This document shows positions 40,021 through 52,300 of a stretch of DNA of 64,000 nt, one piece after another. The notes below the pieces were generated by a model. It was given only the letters and a program-made list of their open reading frames with translations. It had not been told where the DNA came from and did no database searches. Position 1 is the first letter of the stretch. Each line of letters opens with the position of its first letter. A program made the translations under genes and the position numbers. The DNA is from Hymenolepis diminuta (lineage: Eukaryota; Platyhelminthes; Cestoda; Cyclophyllidea; Hymenolepididae): the NCBI GenBank assembly GCA_900708905.1, contig CAADRB010000008.1, positions 1,472,218 through 1,536,217 of the forward strand, given 5' to 3'.

Positions 40021-43000
40021 TTAGTTAACCAGTTAGTTGTAACGCGCGCTCTATCACGACACACAAAGGTATGTATGAGAAACCGCGCTAACCAAATTCA
40101 TCTGAGAGAATTTTGCAATATCTTTCCGATATTTTAGTTAATTATAACTATCTAAATTGAGTTCTGTTATTTTGAACTTCGATTAAGAATGATAAGCTGA
40201 CAATGAACATTCCCGAACTTTAGTCTATCATTTTGCCTTTTGTTTAGGCTGAGTAACGTTTGGGATCAGACCCAAACTAAGAATGTGTTGAAGTAGTATT
40301 TGGTTGTGTTTCATAAGAGGTTCATTTAGGGGCTTTATTGAGCTGTTTATCCCGAAATCTTTTTATCTCTCCTTTGATCTTGTAGTGTGGTATTTGCGTA
40401 GGTTTTATCCCGTGGATTTAATTATTTACCAAAGAAAATAGGGCTAATCGGTAAACCCTACTTTTTTATTTCCATGCATAAATACGTAATTCCGTCTGAA
40501 AATGTGATTGTTTTTTTCAGTAAATACCTTATTCATTACTCTTTAGTGAATACTGTAAAGGAAAATAATACTACGAAACGCAATTCATTTGATTTTGCCG
40601 TTTACCTGGACAATAGCCGCCTAGCCTGATTATCAGTCAATTTATTTCTTCGTTTCCTCATATAGAGGGACACAAATTTTTAACACTAATTTCCTCAAAA
40701 ATTGGTGCCATAAATCGCCAAGTTAACAAGCGTTATTGACACTATCTAGCCAGCTTAGTCACTCCATATATGTGAATTTGTCATTTTGCCTGTTTTATAA
40801 CAATTAACCATAGTCAATAATGGGTAGCAGCTTTCCGTCTGGTGTTAATATTATAGACACCTGGAGTTACACAAAAAAACAAGCTGACTTAATCATGGAA
40901 TCTTGTTTTCAAAAGTCTTGGCCTTCACCCTATGCAATTAGTTGACGTTTTATTTAAGTGGCTTTAGTGGTGGAAAATCTTTCTGAAATTTTTAGAAAAT
41001 AATTTTTACTTAAGAGGATGAAGACAAGAACGTATATAATGTAAATTCAGACTGAATTCTTTCTAATTTACTGTTAAATTGGCTGTTAATCCACCAGTCT
41101 AATTCACCTTAAAGGAAAGTGTTCAGCCAGCTGGTTATTGATTTTTCATTTATCGATTTATTTTGTTCGCGCGAATTACGTGTTTTTTATACTTCAATGG
41201 ATTATGAAATTCACTTTACTGGGAAAAAATGACAACTGATTCAATTACAGATAAAAACTGAATAAGTTTATAAAAAAAATTGTTAATAAGTTATTACATT
41301 TGCGACTTATAATGTGTCAGTTGATCCATTAGACCCGATTCATGTCGAATAATGACGTTAAGCTGGATGGTTTATGGACTTGTACGCGTAAGCTTTGTGT
41401 TTTCATGATCAAACAAATGGCTAATTGACATAAGCCATTGAATGATTCCACTGTTTATGAATAGTTCAATAGAAAAAATCGCGGGGTAATGAGTAATACA
41501 CCTATTTAGTATAATAAATTTGGCATTTACAAACCTGCATGAGGTGAATGAGAGATGAATAAATTGATTTCTAGGTGTTTCACGGAAAATTATCAACATG
41601 CTCTCTTTCTCATATTTTTGGAACAAGTACTCATAAGGTCGTATACATGTGACAACCAGCGCGTATTGATGTGTGAAAGCCATTTTTGGCTATTGCTAAT
41701 AGGGCATATCAACAGGTTGTCAGAGTACAAAATTATTGAGAAAATTTATTCAGAAAAGTGGGTGAAAAGGGGAATATATGGTGCGCGAATATAAAATTAC
41801 AAAATGGCAAAAAAGAGAGAAATATCCACTACTCTAAAAGCGTACATCTAGCTTTGTCTTTCTGTTCCAAAGGAGCATTATTAATATAGTCTACAACAAG
41901 ACAGAAAATGTCGCAATTTTTCCTTGTGGAAGAGCAACTGGAATGGATTAATAGTAAGTTCAGCAGTTGACAAATGGAAGGGGATTGAAGGGATGTTGAG
42001 AGTAAAGTCAAAGCATCAGAGTCTTACCTCACTTGATTTCTGAATTCGAAATGTACAATACATAAATAACGAGTGCTTCACGTTCAAAAATTCAAGCTTC
42101 ATGATTTGCCACCCGGATTACTGAGCAAATGCTTATTCACAAAAACCGGTGTTTATTGGCCAGCAGTTTAAGTATGATGGTTAATCGTCAAAGAGAATTT
42201 CTTCTAGGATCAGTTAGTCTATGTTAACAAACCATCTTCGGATTCAAGAACCATATATTAAATTGCAGCAAAAGTAATTTTACGTAAACATTCTTTGTAA
42301 GATCAATGATCAGATTGACTGCTGGGCAAAATGTAAGGTGGTTGAATCTAAGCGGTATCAAACAGGAGTACTTTCAAAATAAAACGAATAATAAGAACAT
42401 TTCTTTGAGTTACAAATTGTTTGTCTTCTGCGTCCAGTTCTGGATGAATCGCTAGAACTAAGACAGTCTCTAGGGGTGGGGAACATAGGTGCCAGTTTTC
42501 ACAAAGATGTAATAGTACATAAACTAAGAAAAGGGAGATTAAGACAGCTAACTTTTTGCTAACTTTTTATCTTGTATCTAAGGCAACCCACTAGATTCAA
42601 CGGTATAGAGCTGTAAGAAACTCTAAAATAGAGAAAACATATTTCACTGCTTCACAGACAGTCGTTATTAACACTTTCGAAGAAAATTTGCCATGTGTTT
42701 ATAACAATAGCGGAAATTTGAAATCCCGCACGCCTCGGACCAATAAGAAACAAGTATTCGAAAGCCTTATCAGTCAGTGAGGCACCAGTTATTTCACACA
42801 CAGAATAAATTCAGAGGTCACGAGATTGATGCACATCTAATGACATAAAGTGCCAAACGCACTAGTAAGGAATGGTCAATATTAGGGATGGTAGAATGCG
42901 AATTTATCATAAGAGCGGCTTCAAAATACCTTCCTCCTCATGTACCAGTAACATTTTCTAATTGGCTTGGAGAGTTAATAAGAATTAGTTATTATCTAAT

Positions 43001-44704
43001 TCATTTGTTTTTGTTATATTTCGTCTAATGAAAGAAGTACTTGACGCCGACTTACACTTTTTTATTAGTCATAAAAAATAAATTCAAAATTAATACGCAA
43101 TCGATGGCCTTTCATTACACTTCTAATAAGAGCCTTATTAAAGAGTGATTTCAAGTGGCGTCACAGCCTTTTACGACTATCTGTTTTGTAGAACGACCAA
43201 ATTTCTGATAGTTATATTTATTCGTCAACTTCTGTTTCCTCCCCTGTGCCTTAGCTTTCACTGTATTTGCGGTAAACAGAAGGTACGCAGGGAGCCCACA
43301 AAGGCGATTTGCATTTTGTGCACACTTTTCAGTTGAATGTAAGGGTATCCTAACGGAATCTGGGTGTGATCATCTACTCCCAACCCAGAACACTTGTTTG
43401 ATATTTGCATGTAGTCATCAAAACTGGCACTTTCTAATTCTTTGTTCTAGCAGGTGTCGAATTTTAACATCTTCGATTATTGGGAATCCAGAAATTATTT
43501 GCCATCTTTCCATTAATTTCCATTCATTTATTTGTACCTACGGTCTCATCAAAGGACTAAAAGAGTTTCCACGCTGATATGAACATTTGGCGTTACCTGT
43601 GTGGATGTTTCAACTGTTACGATAATCGTTAGCAGCTTACAAATATAGAACGGCAATTTCGAAGACATTTTAAAGAAGTTAATTTCGTCATATTAGATAC
43701 TATGTTAAAAATTTAGTTACTATCCTGAACATATATCTGTTAACTTATCCAAATTAATCAAACTGCGTGCAGTATAAACCATCGTTTCACGGTTCGTTTA
43801 GGTAAAATTTCGCTTTTAAAGATAAACATTCGCTGTTTGGCTCGTTTTGACTTTGTTACTACCGCTACCTTTTCCAAGTTAGTGTGATTTTAAGTTAATT
43901 CGTGATTGAAAAATGATCAATTTGATTTGCTTTGTCATAACACACGACGGAGTATCTGCTTTCATGAAATTCGGTCGATTTTAACTCAGTGACTGGCGGT
44001 ACTTAAGATTCGATGAGCATCGATCTTTCACATGTGACTAAGACGGAAATTCATTTCAGCTCATTTTTTTGCACGTGTTTGGTCTCGTAAAGTGACTTGA
44101 TTGTTTACGGCTTTACAAAAGATTTAACGGATAAAAACTGCCATAAATGGCAATAGTTTTTCATCAGCTTTATGGGAGCGCCTGGTTATGCATGCATATT
44201 AATTGTGAGAGGACCTATATTGCTGAGTAGTAGGAATATGCAAATTGAGTGTCACGAGGATTTACCACCATGAGAAAATTGAAAACATCAGTTCATTTAT
44301 GTGTCATAATCGTGGTTTGAATAGAGTTTTTATCAAAAATAAAGCAATTTATTTGGACTGTAAGAGTTGGAGCGCACCTCACAGAACAACATGTGATGCC
44401 CTGCACATTCTCTATGACATCTTGAAAATTTTCACAATCCACGAACCATGAAATTTATTAAACATGTTTCATACCTGCGTTAACTTGATTATTTACGCTT
44501 TTCTATATCCAGTTTGCCATAATCACAGTCTTTAATGTCGGAATCTTACGACTCTCAAGTTAATTATTTAATAAATTAGGGTATAGCGTTAATTTATGTC
44601 TAGTAGAAGACAAAAGATAAAATAACTTAGGTTGTCTTAAAGTGAAAATCAATTGGATCCCAGGACTCAATCGTAAAACAAGGTAATGGATGTATTTACA
44701 TGAA
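40021..44704. other. Intergenic, no gene recognised
   Basis: AT-rich, between the actin promoter and the 3' end of the DUF704x-like gene. Open frames at 41372-41683 (-), 41555, 43145 and 44245 (+) have no family features. Contains the SINE copy at 42.8 kb. Confidence 0.5.
42745..42940 (+). repeat. SINE copy
   Basis: Plus-strand order: AGAGGTCACGAGATTGATGC, ACATCTAATGACATAAAGTG, CAAACGCACTAGTAAGGAAT, GGTAGAATGCGAATTTATCA. This parallels the 57.25 kb copy (AGAGATCACGAGATCAATGC and onward). Confidence 0.65.
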
Positions 44705-47448
44705 TCAATAAAAAGTCACAAGCAAAATAAGAGAAATAAGAAGCAAAACGGATGAAAAAGATGAGGATCTTGCACCAGCATAAACGTTCAAAACAGCAGG
44801 GTTCACGTAGGGGTTGCGACCATCGTCATAATTCATAGGACAAACGTCGAATTCATACTCATCCTCTGTCAACTCTAGACGCAAAGAAGCACCTTCTTCT
44901 GGGAGCGAAGACTCGGCAGTTTGCATTTTGCCACATCGATTGCCTAGACTTCGAGACATTGAGAAGGAACGTAGTGAAAGTCGCTGATAAACCCAACAGC
45001 GGAATCGGTTAGAGACCTGGAGAAGAACAAAATGATAATAAGCATCAATGACTACTGAGAGGCCGGTAGTAGTCATAATTTTTCAACTCACAGGGTCTTC
45101 AAGATCATACGTAATTAAGTACGACTTTGTGTCTTCCATCCAAAATCCAACGCATGCAATGTAATTGTCAGTTACATCATATTCTGAGATTGGCCTCCCA
45201 GCAAAATCCAATCGCCAGCACTTTTGAACGTCGAGTTTGAGAATCTTTGGATCATTTAAGCAGGCCTCGATATTGGTTTGCCAATAGGAAAAGCACAAAA
45301 CTTGTAGCCATGGTCGAGGTGTCATTCCATTGGGCATTTTGAAAACATAATGTTCCGCTTCTTGTCCAGTTTGTACGAACTTGTATTTGCCCTGAATAGG
45401 ACAGTTGATTGGAACTGGCGGATCAAGTACAAAGTATTCATAGGTCCATTCAATGTAATTAAGAGTAAAACTACTCCAATGACAAGCTTCTTTGTACATG
45501 CGTAACATGTATTCCGATTCTCCTAAAGATGATTTTACAAGTGGTTCAAGAGGAAATGGTCGACCCATTCTGAACCGAGCAATGTTGTGATGACGTGGAA
45601 TCAATTCAAAACACATAAAATCTATCTCACTACAAAAAAACAGACTTAAGTATTTAACTGTCGGCTTATATCGATCATAAGTAGTATCGAACAGTTACCA
45701 TTGACCTCGAGTGACTACAGCCATGAGGTAACGTGAAAGTTGTTGCTGACGACAGACAAAGTAGATGTCTTCATAAGTGTAGTCATCCTTCTTTCGGCGC
45801 ATATAGATGTGAGTCGAATTTATATGAACCTGTAATGGCATGATGAAATTGAGGATTTGCCCTACTTAAAAACAACTACTACTGAAAATATAAAAGTAGA
45901 TGTACTGATGTTTGATACTCGCTAGGGTAGAACCAATTTCCACTGTAATTGGTGGGCAGCTTGCAAGTAGGCTGCATTTCAACCAGCTGAGTTTCTGGAT
46001 CGAAGGCAGGCTCCAGAATAAGCCGAATAGGAGCGGTGAAGTAGTTTTTCAGGTTCTTGCAGTCAGCGTCAACGGTCATACCTAAGTTTCATCAAATAAA
46101 GAAAAATCTTTTTGAAACAGATCACATAACAGTTTTGTATAATTACTGAAAATCCCAGTAACTTTTCTAATGAAGTTGAAAGATGCAAATTAAAATTGAA
46201 GTATATTTAAGACGAAGGAGATTACATATTTCAAGCATAAAAAACAATGTATTAGTTCTAACATATGCTAACTAAATGCCAAATAGCTCATATATATTTT
46301 ACAGGCATAACATTAAGTGATAAAAGTAAAACCAAAAAAATAATCAATGATTATTTAGGAATATTTTTGGATTACATTAACAAATACTTTTAATTATAAG
46401 GCAATTAATGAACTTGTTGTATTGGAAACCGAAGAAAAGAGTGAGATTACCAATTCAAATTTTTATTCCGCCAACGGATTTTCATGCCCGATCAGTGTAT
46501 TTAAGCATTATAAACCATTAGTTACTTAATCCAGCCAATTAAATTCTAGGACGCTATTGGATTCACTAAATAATGAAACAGTTGCATAAGAAGGAACAGC
46601 TGCAAAATCTTCACATTAATACAAATAATGTAATTACCCCACTGAATAATATCTTGTCGATTCTGCTGATCAATTCGAGTTGTGAGACATCGATACTTGA
46701 ATTTAGGCATATTTGTGTCATATTCCACAGCTGCCCAAACTGTACCATCATCAGCAACCCATCGTGCATAGCAGCGCCAAATATTCGACTTTCCGTAGAC
46801 GATATTTGGCTCCTGCAGAACTGAGGTTTCAAAAAAATTGGGACAGAATCCAAAAGTCTGTTCGTATACGGAGTTATCACGTAGAGGTGAGCCCTGACGT
46901 TGACATGCTTTTAAAATGTTATTTGGACTTCGACAGACACCTGTACTACCAACAATTCGGTATTCAAAAGAATAAATTCCTTCGATGATGCTCTTGCAAT
47001 TAAAATCAGAGTACTGTTCCCGGGAATTGATAAAACCGGTTTCGAGCTCGACGCCAGTAATAAGATCACAGATTTCAGTAGCCCTATGACCAGCAAGAAC
47101 AGGTTGACATTGACTTCTTCTATATTGAATAACATTTTCACTCCTTGCAATCAGCTCATAACAGAAGTAACAGTCATTTGTTCTGAAATATATTAAAATC
47201 AAATGAAGCGTATTACCTGTTCTTGTATATCACATTGATAGAATCAGTCTTATTTGCTTCAACAGTTGTTGTTTGCAGGATTTGATAGCAAGTGCCATTA
47301 AGTCTGTCTATGTCTTGCGATAGTTCAGACGCCTTAATTGTTGTTATTGTTCCTTTCCCATTTTCAATGCTATATAACGTCTTGACGTAAATTGATGGTA
47401 ATGAGCAGAATTGTGCAGCACCAGGGGAAATATTTTCGATTGCATAAA
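44705..47448 (-). CDS. Secreted, C-terminally anchored Cys-rich protein, resembles DUF7042-DUF7045 family; 5' exon missing
   Basis: Exons (minus): 47448-47217, 47182-46638, 46081-45906, 45829-45699, 45629-45092, 45016-44705 (TGA); all GT/AG and phases close, giving 643 residues. The first exon enters in phase 2, so an upstream exon exists. Order: a CYFCYELIARSENVIQYRRS block, a block with FEYRIVGSTGVCRSPNN, CQRQG and WRCYARWVADDG, the KLPTNYSGNWFYPSEYQT segment, then CVGFWMEDTKSYLITYDL and a VSNRFRCWVYQR...CPMNYDDGRNPY region. It ends in a hydrophobic tail (SSVLLLISLILLVTFY), suggesting a GPI signal or short anchor. Similar Cys/Trp patterns occur in large uncharacterised extracellular proteins of insects and nematodes annotated as DUF7042-7045; this assignment is from memory of the pattern. 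A candidate signal-peptide exon at 48235-48155 (-) ends at a GTGAGT donor but in the wrong phase to join directly. Function unknown. Confidence 0.75.
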
Positions 47449-49335
47449 CTTAAAATTATTTTCTAAATATATCTTACTAAGTATGAAATAAAATGTTAAC
47501 ATTTTCAGCGCTCTTAACATTTCATAGTATGCGCTATTGATAAATTTTACATTAAGGTCGTTCGGTAGTTAATTATAAATCGCATTGCAATTTTGAAATA
47601 TATTTTAAACGAATAATATTAATCAGTAAATAAACGAGTTTTACTTATATGCCTTTGATTGTCTTCTTCAAGCTTGAATTTACAGTCAGGTTCATTACAC
47701 CGAGTATGTTTTTAAATGTTTTTCTCTGTCAGATATAAAGTACACGAATGGCAACGCTGATGACGCCGAATGATTCCGGTAATATTGTTTTACACATAAG
47801 TTATTGATATTACGTCTAATAAGGACTCAACGGATCCTGCAGCACAAAGAGAAAATATTTAAATTACTTAGGAAATCAAAGCGCCACTTACCTATTATCA
47901 GTTCCTACCAGTTATGTTCTGGTTCTCCTTCATTTTATCACTTCATAAATAGACCGATAGAACATTTCTTAATTGAATCTAGCGAGCTATTACCAAGAAA
48001 GACCACACAAGCGAAATCATACGTGGAGTCAGTAAGTTTGTGGGAGGGGAGGACGTAGAGGAAATAAAAATTTTTTAAGAGTCAGTGTTATTGGAAGAAT
48101 GGAATGGGATAAAACGGGAGTCAGACGCAGACTCACATGAGCAAAAACTAGTACATTACAGATTGCAAAACTAAAAATCTGCAATTTGTATAAAATCGAA
48201 AGGAGAAAAAGTGGGTAATTTTTTTGAATTTTCACAATTTGAGATAATTTAAATGACTTCTAATAGATGAAAATTTTATTATAGTCTAAAATTTCCTGCG
48301 TTTATTATAATATTTTCAGTTTTTACATATTCGAATGGTAAATATCATTAAATTTTTATAATTTTAATTTTTATTTAATTATCTAGCACTCCACATCCCT
48401 TGATTTCCGCTGAAAAGAAAATCTTAGCAAGGAGAGAAGAGGATAGTGGCAGAGAATGTTAGCACTGAAATTGGTTAGCTAGATCGTATACTGTCAGCTT
48501 AATTGCCTACAAAATTCGTGCTCGACTTTGAAATATTCTCAAATATCCATCAATAAATAATGGATATTCATTATTGAATATCATTTATCGATCACATTTT
48601 CAATGAAATACCTTGCGCATAGTGCACGTTGCGACTTAAATGAGACGACTATAGGTGATAGAGCTATTGATGTTTCATTTTCTCGTACAGAAAATCAGAA
48701 ATTACGAAATTCAAGTTTTAGAGAGTGCTTTTGATAATGCGTCCAATCTAAATAATAAAATAGCATTGTCGAAAATTTGCGTTTTAACTCTTGTTTTTTT
48801 TCTTGTAAACTTGTCAGCATCGTGCAGATGGATATTAGAATTAGTGGTCAGATGTAATTATTTTAGACACTTATAGAATTTAAGTAGTATTTTTAATAGA
48901 TCAATGAAACACTTTTTTCATTATGATGAGAACAGCGTGATGTTAAAGCGAATAAATAGCTGTCTACTGTATAAAAATAAAAACATTATTTTCAATTCCA
49001 AAATAGCACCCACGACAATTTTTTAAGATAAAAAATTATACACTTTAAAAATTAAATAATTTTATCTTTGCCTTATAGATATTATTTTCTCAAATTCTAA
49101 CTAATCAACTTTTGAAGGTCAAACTATAGAGCCAATGCTATTGCAACTTTTCTTCAGGAGATCAAGTCATAGTAAGTCATTATTTTTCCTGAAATTATGA
49201 TTTGTATACAAAAGTAAGCCAAAACTTATGAGCGTAATTTTCTGCATCAAGGTTTTTCCATTTATTCTTATACTAATTTTGATTATATAAGCTCATTATA
49301 TATATATATATGTATATTGTTGTAATAAATTTCAG
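47449..49335. other. Region between the divergent DUF704x-like and NDRG genes
   Basis: Should hold both promoters and the missing 5' exon of the minus-strand gene. A minus-strand frame from 48235 starts MKIQKNYPLFLLSILYKLQI, signal-peptide-like, and meets GTGAGT at 48154. For NDRG, TTCTTCAG before 49159 and a GTAAGT donor at 49172 suggest a non-coding leader exon joined to the acceptor just before the ATG. A TA-repeat lies near 49298-49312. Confidence 0.4.
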
Positions 49336-52300
49336 ATGGAAATGAATGAAACGACTGAAATACCTATGGTATGCTTTTCCGGTGGCTCAACTAATGCCAC
49401 TGCAGGCCCTGAAAAACAGGTTCTTCCCCACAACATGTCGACTGAGCTTCAAGTATAATAGCAATTTCTAAATTGAAAAATTATTGTCATGTTTTGCTCT
49501 ATTATTTTATTCGTTTTCAAACAGGAACATGAAATTGTCACTCCTGGCGGCATCCCTTTGCGTATCTATCATCAAGCAGCACCTTCCACCTCTTCTATTC
49601 TTACTTATCACGATATTGGCACAAACCGTGAGTGCATTTTAAGTATTAAAATTTTGTATGCAGGAATTACCACATCGTTATTTAGATTGATAAGTTGGGA
49701 TATTCGTAATTGATAAAATTGTTATCTTTCACTCTTTAAACATTTATAAGTCAGGTTTGTTTCAAAATGCCCTATCTCAACTAAGTGACGACATTAAAAA
49801 TTGTGAATTAATATGTACTGCAGCAACAGGTTGCTATTTACATATTTTTCATTTAACAGATACTTCATTTCTGGGATTTTTTGCCTACCCTGAAATGAGA
49901 GTACTTTTGCGAAATTTCAACATCTATCATATCTGTGCTCCGGGACATTACGATGGCGCTGAAGCTATCGTTTCTCCGTAAGTTAATCTAAAAATTTTTT
50001 TTATTAAAGATATGAAACAAACAGGTCCAGTTTCATTTTTTTTCTTATCATTTTAGTCCAGGAAGTGAATCTGGCGGTGGTTTCTTAAGCAGCCTCTGGA
50101 ACTGGGGTAACAGGTATGTTGACACTTTTAGTACTTATGCTACAAGTATTTTAGTTGTGTATTTTGCCCTCTATGTCTTTGAGCCACTGGCTTACATACT
50201 TAAATCCCCTGCACATATCTTCCGGGAGATACCTTTCCTTCCGCTACTTTACACGAGCACTTATTTGGTGACAATACATTATTTTATTCACCATCACTGA
50301 AATATTGATCTATAATTATCATGTCACTATTGAATATTAGCAAATTTTATCGCAATTAGTATATGGAAATTAAGGTAAATTTTGTCCTTAAAGTAACAGA
50401 AATTTATCTGTAATGTGTAAAATCAAATACACAGCCTAATCACTACATGAATTCAATTTGAAGTTTTGTTTCTCTTCATTGAATAATTTATATATAAGTA
50501 ATCTTTTAGTCTGCATATTAACATTTTTCCCCCCTAACATACTACTAATATTGTTGCTAGTTTATCAACCTCCAATGTGTTAAATTTGAGGGGGATTGGT
50601 GTTAAATTCGGTCAGTGGAGGGATTAATGACTATATCGAAAATTGATAATCTGCTTTGTACTATGCCCAAGTGTACTAAAAGGATGTGGCACTGGTTGTT
50701 TTGATTACTTCAACTGGCTATAAGTTTATCATTCGATCACCAGAATTTATCGTATGCCTTAAGAGCGGAAGCTGACACTCGTAACTAGCATGGCTTTCTT
50801 TTGGCCTTCCAAGATTGAGCCGATTAAATTAGATGTGTTTCGAAATTTCGACCTTAGGTTTCCATATTTTCAATGATTTTTTAGACATAAACAAAATGTA
50901 GTCTCTGTCAAGAAAAAATCAATAGTAGTATGCAAGAAGAGGAGAAACATCTTTCCGGTTTTGTTTTATTTCCACATTTCTCTTTATTGCGGTTGATATT
51001 CCATTTATCACGTTCTTGTTCTATGACCGAAAAGAATTCTGCTTATTTTGACTGTACAGTGAGTTAGCCATTTTCAAGTTGTTTAATCGATTTGAGGCCA
51101 TTACTGTACAGACTGCGTAAGGTATCTGAGGTCACTTATATTTTTGTAATTTAAAATAACCCGATGATAATGTACTTTTTATACCAGAGGATCTCATGGC
51201 AGATACTACTATAATTAATGAAGTGAAAAGGCACGCTGCAATAGTGTCTACAAAAGCGAAACACAGGAATTTGGAAACTGCAAGATTTCTAAATGTGGCC
51301 AGATCCTTCGTTTGCAAAGTTAGAAAGGAGCTGTTGAATGGAAACAATGGGGCACGAGTCCCAATAAGGCCAGGAGCATTGCCAACATTCTGCTGACTCG
51401 CTCAGAACGCCTGAGTTTGTGAGAAGAGAGCATGGCATAGTGGACGAAAATATTGGGAAGTCAGTGTGCGACGTCTTGTCTAGGATTTTCAAGTATCTGA
51501 AGGAACAATAAGGGATGCTGTTCATCAAGACCTCAGATACAAATCTCACACGTTCTTAGGTGAAGTCAGTTTATGTGGACAAAAGGAACTCAAGAGAATC
51601 GTTCAATGCGTCCAAAATGACTCTTAAAGAAATTAAATCATCCAGGAGAACAGGAGTGTTTTTGGTTTTTCCCCTACGAAAACAACTTCTACCAGGATGA
51701 AAAAGTCAACTGAGGAAATTATAGGTGGTTATGTGGGGGCAAACCTCACTGAAATTCCAACTGTTATGCATGCGCACGAGTCTTCCAGCAACAGCGATGA
51801 TTTTTGGTGTTGTTAGCATTGAGGGGAGGGGGGGAGGGCACATAATGACCCCTCAGTTTTTTCCACAGGGCCTTAGAGTCAATGCATATGCAGATGCTTA
51901 TGTGGAGACTCTTCAAACCGTTGTTGTTAAGCCGTCTTGGGTAGAAAGCATAGCCAATGGAGGAAAACCCTATGTCTTCCAACAAGACTCGGCTCCATCC
52001 CATAAAGCTTTCAAAACCCAGGATTGGATGGACGGCCGAGAATTTTCATCATCATGTCGCACCAAACTTATGGCTGCCTCCTAACTGCTCACCAGACCTT
52101 AACCTTTTGGATTATAACGTGTGGGACTGGGTGAGGCGTGGTTGCAAAGGAAGTTAATAAGCATCCCCATAACACCAAATCGTCCTCATTGATGGAAGGA
52201 ATAGCTCCAGGAATGGAGGACATAAATGAAGACCACCTGATCTGATGAAGCTTACAGTCGCTTTGGGACTCGAATTGAGCGAGTGATAGAAGTCGAAGGA

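Noticed and set aside
41372..41683. 103-codon minus-strand frame
   Set aside because: No domain, no splice partners, AT-driven composition, overlapped by another frame.
49757..49981. NDRG exon 3 extended upstream to 49757
   Set aside because: The family motif requires Asn73-His74 to join at the acceptor before 49860; the upstream part is intron that happens to be open.
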